From: Saprospiraceae bacterium
GTDB taxonomy: Bacteria > Bacteroidota > Bacteroidia > Chitinophagales > Saprospiraceae
DNA length: 36,024 nt
Direction of reading: 5' to 3'
Assembly: GCA_026983735.1 (NCBI GenBank)
Contig: JALSTN010000261.1
Location: 1-36,024, forward strand
Each line of letters opens with the position of its first letter. Within the stretch, counting starts at the first letter, position 1. Below, piece after piece: positions 1 to 7,767 of this stretch. Made by a program: the position numbers and the translations under genes. The notes beneath the pieces were generated by a model. The model was not told where the DNA came from. It made no database searches and saw nothing but the letters and a program-made list of their open reading frames with translations.

Positions 1-354
1 CACCCAGGCCCATAGTGAGTTATTCCGTGCGCTTGACAATCCATTTACTCCACGCGTGTAAGCCTTGCCTACCCAAGTCTCCCCGATCGGGACTTTAGGA
101 TCATTTTTAAAATAGTAATTGATCGGTTCCGGTGTATTGCGTATGGGCCGAAACAACTTTTCAATTGTTTTGGAAAGTCCATCCCTGACACTTTGTTTGA
201 TTTCTCTATGTGAAGCGCCAAATGTAGCTCTTCTCAACAAATGGGCTGCATTATGATAATTCCATTCTCCAGTATATTCTGGCAGCCCGGAAGGAACAGG
301 AGCTGCGGTTTCCTCTAGTTTGCCGACCTTTTGTTTGGTTGTACTATCGCTCAT
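1..354 (-). CDS. DUF1800 family protein, N-terminal fragment
   Basis: This gene is missing from the ORF track because it runs off the left edge. Reading the minus strand from an ATG at 354 gives 118 open codons with no stop. The peptide begins MSDSTTKQKV and contains WNYHNAAHLLRRATFGAS, the entry motif of DUF1800 proteins (compare EASRFLSQSTLG in the intact paralogue at 4477). No signal peptide is visible at this start, unlike that paralogue, so it is either exported differently or starts elsewhere. The biochemical role of DUF1800 proteins is not established. In many genomes a DUF1501 gene follows, and I would expect one beyond the left edge. The family call is fairly secure; the function is unknown. 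Confidence 0.8.
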   Translation of the reverse strand, partial: MSDSTTKQKVGKLEETAAPVPSGLPEYTGEWNYHNAAHLLRRATFGASHREIKQSVRDGLSKTIEKLFRPIRNTPEPINYYFKNDPKVPIGETWVGKAYTRGVNGLSSARNNSLWAWV

Positions 355-875
355 AAAACAATATTTATTTAATGAAAACTGTTGCTAATTTATACAAATA
401 TTGCAAAGATGGGACAGTAAACCTTAAAAATAATTTCCTACTCCTCCAAAAAAGCGTCTTTTATTATAAAGATAACAGAAATTACTCATTTTTTATCAAC
501 TTTCTCAAGAAGAGCGACCATTGTAAATCTGAGAATAACAGAATACTCCACTACATACTACCTATACCTTGTAAAAAAAATAATGTACATTTGTTCTGGC
601 AATTAGACCATAGAAATGAGAATAGAGATCAATTCATTTATTTATCAATCACTGTGATTTGGCATCGAGTCTTTACAAGTCAACATATGGAGAATAACCT
701 TCCTGTTTTCAACTTCGCCTTAGTAACGGTTGTCATGAACCGAACACAAATTTTATTAATCTTAGATTCACACAGAAGTATAATTAAAAAAACTCAGGTG
801 ATAACGAAGCGGTTACATAGCTGCAGAAAATTTATAATACATTTAATTTCAATTTATTACAAACTTTCTGCAACT
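355..875. other. AT-rich intergenic region, no gene
   Basis: This 521-base gap separates the divergent DUF1800 fragment and the secreted protein gene at 876. The ORF track carries the downstream frame open from 372, but the translation is rich in K, N, F, Y and I with no domain or signal peptide, so I treat it as non-coding. It must hold promoters for both flanking genes. The only notable structure is the element at 807-859, described separately. Confidence 0.6.
807..859 (+). promoter_or_regulatory. promoter-like element, copy A of a pair
   Basis: The 37 bases at 823-859 match 26954-26990 at 33 positions without gaps. The alignment continues more weakly for 16 bases upstream, starting with AAGCG in both copies. 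Each copy ends a short distance before a gene start (876 here, 27037 there) and contains TAnnTTTAA, close to the Bacteroidota -7 box. A shared promoter or regulator site is likely, but its identity is inferred. Confidence 0.45.
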
Positions 876-2309
876 ATGAAAGTTGGCTTTACCTATATAC
901 TCTTCTTGCTTCTAAATTCGAGCGCTCCACTAATCGGACAAGTATCTAACCTTTTGGTTAACCCTGGCCTGGAGATGCATGATTCATGTAAAATCAAACA
1001 TCGGGTAGATTTTTTTAATGGAGGATTTGGGTGGGAGCGTATCAAACCATCTACCCCGGATTTATTTTGTTCCGGAGGTATCCCTACAGATAACGGCACT
1101 CCGAAAAATTACCAAGGAGTTCAACCACCACATTCGGGAGAAGCTTATTTGGGCTTAGTAACTGAATTTCTCACTAAGGATAAAGAGACTTGCCGGGAAT
1201 ATGCTATAGGGACATTAAAATCTCCTTTGGAATCCGGATTTTGGTATTACCTCGAATTTTATTATTCCCTGGCAGACAAATCGACTTATGCGATGGATAG
1301 ATTAGGGATGAAGGTTTTAAAATCACCGCTTGATGACAATTTCATATCTACTTGTCCATCGATCGGAAAAGCCCTATACATTACAGAACCTGACATAGAG
1401 TCCACTTCGACTTTACTCAATACCGATATATGGCAACATGTCTTTGGCACTTATCTGGCCCAAGGAGGAGAAGACCGGATAATTCTAGGATGTTTTAGAC
1501 CGACGGACCCTACACTTATCAATTATAGGCTGCTCAATCCCAACCAAAATAGCAGTAAGTATTCTTCGTATTACTATTTTGATGACATGAGAGTAGTTAA
1601 AATAGGTGTAAAGTTGCCGGATACAGTCTACTTATGCCCCGGTGAAATCTATGCTTTGGAAGCTCAAGTAGACACCTCTTTACACGCCAACTTACAATGG
1701 AATACCGGACAATCCGGTAATAAAATCAGTATATCTTCACCGGGACAATACATCTTAAGCCTGGACTTTGGGATGGCACACCTCTTTGACACAACGGACG
1801 TCGTCCTCCTTCCCAACACACTGGATCTGGGCATGGACACCTTTGGCTGTAATGACAGAGTCTTTGTGTTAACCCCGGACCATCGATTTGATAGTTATCA
1901 TTGGAATGATGGCTCTACCCTTCCCTATTTGCCTGTTGAACACTCCGGCTCCTATAGCCTAACAGTGCAAAACAAGTGTGGTCAATTCGAAGATGAGGTA
2001 TTTGTAGATATATTGGATTGCACTTGTCAAGTTTACATCCCTAATGTTTTTACTCCCAATGGCGACGGGCAGAACGATGTGCTTGGCCCATTCCTCTATT
2101 GCCTTAGTTCTGAAATCGTCCAATATCAGTTTGACATCTACGATAAATGGGGAGGAAAACAATTTACCACAAAAGATCCTTCAGAAAAATGGAATCCATC
2201 AAAGCCCTTACCTGGAGTCTACACCTATCAACTCCGGATGACACTACTAAGACCTGATGGTCAAACTCTTCCTTTTCTAAAATCAGGAACAATATCTCTC
2301 TTGAAATAA
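876..2309 (+). CDS. secreted protein with T9SS type B (gliding-associated) C-terminal domain
   Basis: The protein has 477 residues if started at the ATG at 876, where a classical signal peptide begins (MKVGFTYILFLLLNSSAPLIGQ). The ORF track start at 372 adds 168 residues of non-coding character. The mature part opens with LLVNPGLE, a common start in large secreted Bacteroidota proteins. Residues from about 385 to the end form the gliding motility-associated C-terminal domain: IPNVFTPNGDGQND, then FDIYDKWGG and a PGVYTY motif. This domain directs export through T9SS and, in type B, often surface anchoring. The middle contains Ig- or PKD-like beta-rich segments (for example YHWNDGS and GSYSLTV). 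The ligand or adhesion target is unknown. It ends 7 bases from the convergent symporter gene. Confidence 0.85.
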   Translation: MKVGFTYILFLLLNSSAPLIGQVSNLLVNPGLEMHDSCKIKHRVDFFNGGFGWERIKPSTPDLFCSGGIPTDNGTPKNYQGVQPPHSGEAYLGLVTEFLTKDKETCREYAIGTLKSPLESGFWYYLEFYYSLADKSTYAMDRLGMKVLKSPLDDNFISTCPSIGKALYITEPDIESTSTLLNTDIWQHVFGTYLAQGGEDRIILGCFRPTDPTLINYRLLNPNQNSSKYSSYYYFDDMRVVKIGVKLPDTVYLCPGEIYALEAQVDTSLHANLQWNTGQSGNKISISSPGQYILSLDFGMAHLFDTTDVVLLPNTLDLGMDTFGCNDRVFVLTPDHRFDSYHWNDGSTLPYLPVEHSGSYSLTVQNKCGQFEDEVFVDILDCTCQVYIPNVFTPNGDGQNDVLGPFLYCLSSEIVQYQFDIYDKWGGKQFTTKDPSEKWNPSKPLPGVYTYQLRMTLLRPDGQTLPFLKSGTISLLK

Positions 2310-2316
2310 CCGATTT

Positions 2317-3822
2317 TTAAAGCCTTTTTATGCTTTCGCCTTTGAGAATTTGGGGCTTGGAGATGAACACCATTCCCAGAAAAGTGAGTAGACCATTTAG
2401 TGCAATAATGAGAAATCCAAACTTGAACCCACCAAACCAAATAGCTGAGTAGGTATCCATTAGGTATGAAATGGTCGGAGCCAGAAGTACAACCCAAGGA
2501 ATCCATTGATCCTTCACCTTTCGATCTGTCAACATACCAAAGGCAAACATTCCTAAAATAGGGCCATAGGTATAACCCGCTATCTTAAACAGATTGTTGA
2601 TTACAGCATCATTATTTATCCAATTATAAATGATAATAACAAAAAATAATATTAGGGCAAATATCAAATGTACCTTGCGACGTGTATTTGTCTTTTGCCG
2701 ATCCGTTTTTATCTCATCATTGGGCAGATCTAATATATCCACACAAAACGATGTTGTCAATGCAGTCAACGCACTATCTGCACTTGAATAGGCTGCTGCG
2801 ATAAGGCCTACAATAAATACCAACCCAATGTAAGGCGACAAATACTTTAATGCGATTAAAGGGTACAATTGGTCCGATTTGGCCGGAATCTCAATACCGT
2901 TTTTTCGCGCATACATATATAGGAGTGCTCCCATGGTCAGAAAAATGGCATTGACCACAAACAAAATTATAGAGAATAGTGCCATATTTTTTTGAGCATC
3001 CTTTATATTCGGGCAACTGAGATTTTTTTGCATCATATCTTGGTCCAGTCCGGTCATTACAATTGCAATCAATGCTCCTGCTAGGAATTGCTTGTAAAAG
3101 TTGTTTGGATCACTCCATCCGTTTTCAAAGAAAAACCATTGCCCCAATCCTGCTTCACTAACCGCATGGGGAATGTCCCAAATCCCAATACCTAAGCTAC
3201 TCGACAATGCAAAAACAGTGAGAAGCACCGCCGCAATCATACTTATCGTCTGCAGCGTATCCGTCCATACAATGGTCTTAATCCCTCCCTTAAAGGTATA
3301 GGTTAAAATTAGAACAATCGTAATGGCTACGGTATGCCAAAAAGCCAATCCTAAAGGCCCTGTCACAAATGCATCCAATACCAAAGCCACCAAAAACAAT
3401 CTGAAGGCCGCCCCGATGGTTCTAGACAATAAAAAGTAGAACGCTCCCATCTTATAAGCTCTAGCACCAAAACGCTCCCCCAAATACTGATATATGGAGG
3501 TAAGATTACGCCGATAGTACATCGGCATTAATACAAACATGATGACGGCATACCCCACAAGGTAGCCCATTACCATTTGCATATATGAAAATTCCATGTT
3601 CCCCTTCCCGGCACCGACCAATCCGGGTATGGAGATGAAAGTAACCCCGGACAAACTGGCGCCAATCATCCCAATTGCCACCAAGATCCATGGTGAACGC
3701 CTACTCCCAATGTAAAAATCCGAGTCTGTCGCACGAGCCGAAGTCCAATAGGAAAATCCGATAAGAATGAGAAAGTAAGCTGCGATTACTAATAGAATAA
3801 CCCAAGGAGAAAGTGTTGTCAT
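2317..3822 (-). CDS. sodium:solute symporter (SSS family)
   Basis: The protein has about 501 residues from the ATG at 3822 (MTTLSPWVILLVIAAYF). The ORF track extends it 19 residues to a TTG at 3879, but those residues are polar and precede the first membrane helix, so the ATG is preferred. It is a polytopic inner-membrane protein with roughly 13 hydrophobic segments. SSS hallmarks include the FYIGSRRSPW stretch after helix 1, GASLSGVTFISIPG in the second helix region, and SSADSALTALTTSFCVDI near the sodium site. Family members couple sodium influx to uptake of sugars, amino sugars, sialic acid or vitamins; the substrate cannot be read from the sequence. It appears monocistronic, with a promoter-like box at 3897-3904. 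Confidence 0.88.
   Translation of the reverse strand: MTTLSPWVILLVIAAYFLILIGFSYWTSARATDSDFYIGSRRSPWILVAIGMIGASLSGVTFISIPGLVGAGKGNMEFSYMQMVMGYLVGYAVIMFVLMPMYYRRNLTSIYQYLGERFGARAYKMGAFYFLLSRTIGAAFRLFLVALVLDAFVTGPLGLAFWHTVAITIVLILTYTFKGGIKTIVWTDTLQTISMIAAVLLTVFALSSSLGIGIWDIPHAVSEAGLGQWFFFENGWSDPNNFYKQFLAGALIAIVMTGLDQDMMQKNLSCPNIKDAQKNMALFSIILFVVNAIFLTMGALLYMYARKNGIEIPAKSDQLYPLIALKYLSPYIGLVFIVGLIAAAYSSADSALTALTTSFCVDILDLPNDEIKTDRQKTNTRRKVHLIFALILFFVIIIYNWINNDAVINNLFKIAGYTYGPILGMFAFGMLTDRKVKDQWIPWVVLLAPTISYLMDTYSAIWFGGFKFGFLIIALNGLLTFLGMVFISKPQILKGESIKRL
2463..2474 (+). repeat. dispersed 12-mer GGTATGAAATGG (exact copy)
   Basis: This exact copy lies inside the symporter gene, where the minus-strand reading is I-S-Y. 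See the finding on the dispersed 12-mer. Confidence 0.85.
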
Positions 3823-3896
3823 TATACAGTCATTAGAGGTACAGTCATCCCCTCCCAAATTCTTTTTATAGGAAGGCAATACATAAACTTATCTTG

Positions 3897-3904
3897 CAAA
3901 AGTA
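3897..3904 (-). promoter_or_regulatory. Bacteroidota-type -7 box for the symporter gene
   Basis: The minus strand reads TACTTTTG, fitting TAnnTTTG. It lies about 75 bases before the ATG at 3822 and just before the TTG alternative start. No clear -33 TTTG is seen at the usual distance. Confidence 0.4.
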
Positions 3905-4107
3905 CATTTTTTTTTGCATTGGAAGAACTCTCCTTTTGCCCCCATCTTACAATCCCATTAATTGCATCCTCTTCTTCACTTTTATTATAGGTCACTTATA
4001 AAATTTATAAATACAACAAAAAAACCATAAAAAAATACTGGAAATAAATCTCAATATGAAAAAAGTATATACCTTTGGGCATACCTTTTTATAAAAAGGA
4101 TAGATTC

Positions 4108-4119
4108 CCATTTCATACC
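4108..4119 (-). repeat. dispersed 12-mer (exact copy, CCATTTCATACC on plus)
   Basis: This exact copy lies in the intergenic region upstream of the DUF1800 cassette, outside any gene. Confidence 0.85.
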
Positions 4120-4275
4120 GGCACTTATAATTCCTTTAGTGGATCTCTAATATTATAAGTACTAATTACTCCAAAGCCAAGGTATAATCAAAGGGGATAC
4201 AGATGGAATCTCCTTCATAATAGTTTACTTCTATTCAATCGTCAAAAGGGAGTAAAATATACCTAAATACAAAGA

Positions 4276-4311
4276 TACATTAATATTAATGTAAGTACTT
4301 TATTAAATTTG
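4276..4311 (+). promoter_or_regulatory. probable promoter and operator of the DUF1800 cassette
   Basis: An 18-base perfect palindrome (TACATTAATATTAATGTA, 4276-4293) is followed ten bases later by TAAATTTG (4304-4311), which fits the TAnnTTTG -7 box. A dimeric regulator bound to the palindrome would cover the region upstream of the box. The start codon is 165 bases downstream. Both the promoter and operator roles are inferred. Confidence 0.4.
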
Positions 4312-4476
4312 CAATATTATATTTTTTAAAATAAGGCGCAATGCTATATTTTATATCGTTTTCATCGAAGTAAAAAACTTCAAAACTTTTGAGACAAATT
4401 GAAAAGCAATGTTGTATTACGAATAGTAGTTCAAAAGATCATAGTCATATTATATCATCCAATAAATCACTCCAAA

Positions 4477-6294
4477 ATGTCTAGAAAAATTATATTATTA
4501 GGATTCTATATATTTGGGTCCCTCATTGGCCTCAATGCCCAAGAATATAACGATTACATCGGTGCGGGGCATTCAGATGGGGTAAAAGTGTATAGTAGTA
4601 GTGACTTACACGAGCGGTATCCCGGAAAATTCATAGCAGAAGGACGCAATACCATTAACGGCAATGGTTTGGAGGGAGCATTGGTTGAAGCCTCACGTTT
4701 TTTGTCACAGAGTACCCTAGGGTACGATATGAAGGTAATCCATCAAGTCGCGGACATGGGAATAGAAGCATGGCTAGAGGATCAATTCACAAAACCTGCA
4801 CCGGATTTTATAGCTAAGACAGTTGAGGCCTATGAAGTGTCCAATTATTTTGCTCTAACCGTCGGCGGGGCAGATTCCAATGAAATTGCAGATCGCCCGA
4901 ACTGGGTGCACTTCGAATATGCCTGGTGGGAATACAATGCATTCAATGATCAAGATATGCTGCGGCAAAGAGTAGCCGAAGCGTTAAGTGAAATACTTGT
5001 TGTTTCCTATAATAATGGACGAGTAGCCAGCAGAGGTAGAGGTATGGCAACCTACTATAATATCCTACTCAAAAACGCGTTTGGCAACTTTCTGGATTTG
5101 TTGAGAGACGTCACCTATAGCCCTACTATGGGCAACTATTTATCCCATTTCAATAATCCAAAAACAGATACTTCGGAGAATCAACATCCCGATGAGAATT
5201 ACGCACGTGAAATTATGCAACTCTTTACTATTGGCCTATATGAACTCCATCCGGATGGAAGTAGAAAAGTAGATGCAGACGGCAATTTCATACCCACCTA
5301 TGACAATAATGACATCTCCGAATTTGCAAAGATATTTACAGGTCTAGGTGCTACTGATGTAATTGAAAATATGTACCGCGACACAGCCTCTTTTGGTATG
5401 TATTGGGGGTTTACGGATTTTACGAAACCTATGAAAATGTATGAAGAATGGCACGAACCGGGGGAAAAACACCTTCTTCGAGGCCTCACCGTACCGGATG
5501 GACAGACGGGAGAAGAAGATATTGAAATGGCTCTGAAGAATTTATTTAACCATCCCAATGTGGGTCCCTTTATCGGAAAGCGCCTCATCCAGCACTTAGT
5601 TAAATCCAACCCAACACCGGAGTATGTGAACGATATTACAGCGGTATTCAATGATAACGGTCAAGGAATCCGTGGAGACTTGAAATCCGTTATCAGAGCG
5701 ATTTTACTGCACCCTGAAGCAAGGGATTGTGAATGGATTTCTGACCCTAAAGCAGGGAAAATGCGTGCTCCTCTAATGAGATATACACATTTTGCAAGAT
5801 CCATGACGAAAGATCATCCTTACGGCAATTATTGGAATCTAGGGTATGACTACAACATTCAAGTTGGACAAAATATGATGGGCTCCCCGACGGTATTCAA
5901 CTTCTACAACCCTTCCTTTAGTCCTAATGGGCCGATTAGTGATGCCGGATTAGTCGCTCCGGAATTTCAAATACACAATACCCGTTCCAGCATAGCTTAT
6001 GCAAATTATGTGTATGGATGGGTGCACTGGGATTATATATTTAGTAACTGGGTACCGGGTGATCCTGACTCCAAGTTGGAATACCCGGAACTGTATCCTT
6101 TGGCCAGGCAGACAGAACCCTTTATTAATTATATGGACCTATTGTATACCTATGGTAATCTTTCCGACTACAGTAGAAATCTATTTAGAGAAATACTTGA
6201 AAAGCGCAAATCAGATAGCGAATACAAAGAAGATCGAGTACGTTTAGGGCTTTACCTCATGTTGATCTCTCCAGACTACGTCATTCAAAAATAG
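4477..6294 (+). CDS. DUF1800 family exported protein
   Basis: The protein has 605 residues from the ATG at 4477, where a signal peptide begins (MSRKIILLGFYIFGSLIGLNAQ). The ORF track start is an upstream TTG adding 26 residues. DUF1800 features include EASRFLSQSTLGYDM around residues 68-82, LRQRVAEALSEILVVS, the NYLSHFNNPKTD and DENYAREIMQLFTIGLYELHPDG stretches, FTGLGATD, and a late MGSPTVFNFYNPSFSP. The family function is not established; I do not assign a reaction. The gene is followed after 26 bases by DUF1501 and then a T9SS-tailed protein, all on the same strand, so an operon is likely. DUF1800 and DUF1501 are neighbours in many Bacteroidota and Planctomycetota genomes, which suggests that they act together outside the cytoplasm. 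Confidence 0.85.
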   Translation: MSRKIILLGFYIFGSLIGLNAQEYNDYIGAGHSDGVKVYSSSDLHERYPGKFIAEGRNTINGNGLEGALVEASRFLSQSTLGYDMKVIHQVADMGIEAWLEDQFTKPAPDFIAKTVEAYEVSNYFALTVGGADSNEIADRPNWVHFEYAWWEYNAFNDQDMLRQRVAEALSEILVVSYNNGRVASRGRGMATYYNILLKNAFGNFLDLLRDVTYSPTMGNYLSHFNNPKTDTSENQHPDENYAREIMQLFTIGLYELHPDGSRKVDADGNFIPTYDNNDISEFAKIFTGLGATDVIENMYRDTASFGMYWGFTDFTKPMKMYEEWHEPGEKHLLRGLTVPDGQTGEEDIEMALKNLFNHPNVGPFIGKRLIQHLVKSNPTPEYVNDITAVFNDNGQGIRGDLKSVIRAILLHPEARDCEWISDPKAGKMRAPLMRYTHFARSMTKDHPYGNYWNLGYDYNIQVGQNMMGSPTVFNFYNPSFSPNGPISDAGLVAPEFQIHNTRSSIAYANYVYGWVHWDYIFSNWVPGDPDSKLEYPELYPLARQTEPFINYMDLLYTYGNLSDYSRNLFREILEKRKSDSEYKEDRVRLGLYLMLISPDYVIQK

Positions 6295-6320
6295 TTTTAT
6301 TCACTCCAAATTAAAAGAAA

Positions 6321-7727
6321 ATGTCTACTAAAAATATAAGAAGAAGAAAATTCATATCTGACCTTACAAAAACAGGAATCGGACTAAGCACCTTTTCTAC
6401 CTTAGGCGGTCTCAATCTGTTAAAAGGAGCTACCTTGTTCAATAGCTCTATCTATGAACCCAGCGCAGACTACAAAGTACTCGTATGTCTGTTTTTAGGA
6501 GGGGGGAATGATTCTTACAACATGCTTGTCCCAATGGGTAAAGATTACAGCACCTACGAGACAACACGTACCAATCTCGCTTTATCCGAAGATCAACTCC
6601 TGGAAATCAAACCGACCAACACGCCGGGAAAGCGCTTTGGACTTCACCCTAGACTCGATGAATTACAAGCTCTATTCAATAATGGGAACGCTGCATTTAT
6701 CTCTAATATCGGAACATTAATTAATCCCGTCACCCCACAAGAAATCGAAGATGACACTGCGGAGTTACCTCTGGGGTTATTCTCCCACTTAGATCAAGCC
6801 ATCGAATGGATGACGGCTTCTCCCCATAAGAGAATTTTAAAGGGATGGGGAGGTAAAATAGCAGATCGGATGACGGCACAAAATCCTCCGAATAATATAC
6901 CCATGAACTTCTCTCTATCTGGGACGAATACTTTCCAGCAAGGACTTTCGACAATAGAGTTTGCCATCAACCCCTACTCCACTTCCTATGGATTTCGAAA
7001 CTACGGCGAAAGAGAATACAGCACTTATTGGACGGATTACACACATGCCATTGACAGCTTGCTGGAGCACCCCTACAAGGATCCATTCAAGCAGACCTAT
7101 GCCAATGTATTAAGGGATTCCAGAGATGCTTATTTGACCTTTGGAGATGCGATGGAAAATACAGAAGATATTACTACTGAATTTAGGACTACACGGTTAA
7201 GCCAGTCCTTTAAGCGCATCGCCAAAGTTATTAAGGCCAACCAAATACTGGGGTTCAAACGACAAATCTTCTTTGTAGATTACGGTGGATTTGACAATCA
7301 TGATGAGCTTTTGGATAACCACAATACTTTACTCAGAGAAGTAAATGATGCTGTGGGGGCATTTTATCGTGCACTTGAAGAAATCAATGCCGCTCAAAAT
7401 ACGGTCCTATTTTCCATGTCTGAATTTGCACGCACCCTTACTTCCAATGGGAATGGGACTGATCATGCCTGGGGGGGACATTCCTTTGTCGTAGGTGGCA
7501 ATGTAAATGGAAAAAAAATCTATGGGGAGTACCCCTCATTAGACCTCAATAACGACGAATTCATCTACAGGGAGACCGTAGTTCCGACACATTCTACAGA
7601 TGAATATTTTGCCGAGTTAGCCAAATGGTTTGGTGTTGGGAACAGTGATATCAATGACATCTTTCCCAACCTCAAGAACTTTCATAATATTAACTCGGGA
7701 CTCCCCTTTGGATTCATCAATGTTTAA
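6321..7727 (+). CDS. DUF1501 family protein with Tat-type signal
   Basis: The protein has 468 residues. The N-terminus carries RRRKFISDLTKTGIGLS, a twin-arginine-like motif followed by a hydrophobic stretch, so export in folded form by Tat is likely. DUF1501 proteins belong to the alkaline phosphatase/sulfatase fold group. Features visible here are FLGGGNDSYNMLVP near residue 57, the FGLHPRLDELQALFNNG segment, FVDYGGFDNHDELLDNH, MSEFARTLTSNGNGTDHAWGG and VVGGNVNGKKIYGEYP. The conserved D and H residues in these motifs could bind metal, but no substrate is known. It is the middle gene of the cassette, 26 bases after DUF1800 and 40 bases before the discoidin-like gene. Confidence 0.88.
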   Translation: MSTKNIRRRKFISDLTKTGIGLSTFSTLGGLNLLKGATLFNSSIYEPSADYKVLVCLFLGGGNDSYNMLVPMGKDYSTYETTRTNLALSEDQLLEIKPTNTPGKRFGLHPRLDELQALFNNGNAAFISNIGTLINPVTPQEIEDDTAELPLGLFSHLDQAIEWMTASPHKRILKGWGGKIADRMTAQNPPNNIPMNFSLSGTNTFQQGLSTIEFAINPYSTSYGFRNYGEREYSTYWTDYTHAIDSLLEHPYKDPFKQTYANVLRDSRDAYLTFGDAMENTEDITTEFRTTRLSQSFKRIAKVIKANQILGFKRQIFFVDYGGFDNHDELLDNHNTLLREVNDAVGAFYRALEEINAAQNTVLFSMSEFARTLTSNGNGTDHAWGGHSFVVGGNVNGKKIYGEYPSLDLNNDEFIYRETVVPTHSTDEYFAELAKWFGVGNSDINDIFPNLKNFHNINSGLPFGFINV

Positions 7728-7767
7728 TAGCTAAATAAAGTCTAATAGATTATAAAAATAAACTGTC

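Larger units (their letters stand above)
3905..4476. other. AT-rich intergenic region with palindromes and promoter-like boxes
   Basis: This 572-base gap lies between divergent genes and contains no convincing coding region. It holds TACCTTTG on the plus strand at 4070-4077, a 16-base palindrome CCTTTTTATAAAAAGG at 4084-4099, an exact CCATTTCATACC at 4108-4119, an 18-base palindrome at 4276-4293 and TAAATTTG at 4304-4311. The first box is about 400 bases before the nearest start codon, so a short untranslated RNA or a long leader is possible but unproven. Confidence 0.5.

Noticed and set aside
372-875. N-terminal extension of the ORF at 372-2309
   Set aside because: The first 168 codons show non-coding amino-acid composition, and a clear signal peptide begins at the ATG at 876.
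5283-5294. Further copy of the dispersed motif (CAATTTCATACC)
   Set aside because: It has one mismatch inside the 10-base core and encodes NFIP in a DUF1800 gene, so it may be coincidental. I did not count it among the thirteen core copies.
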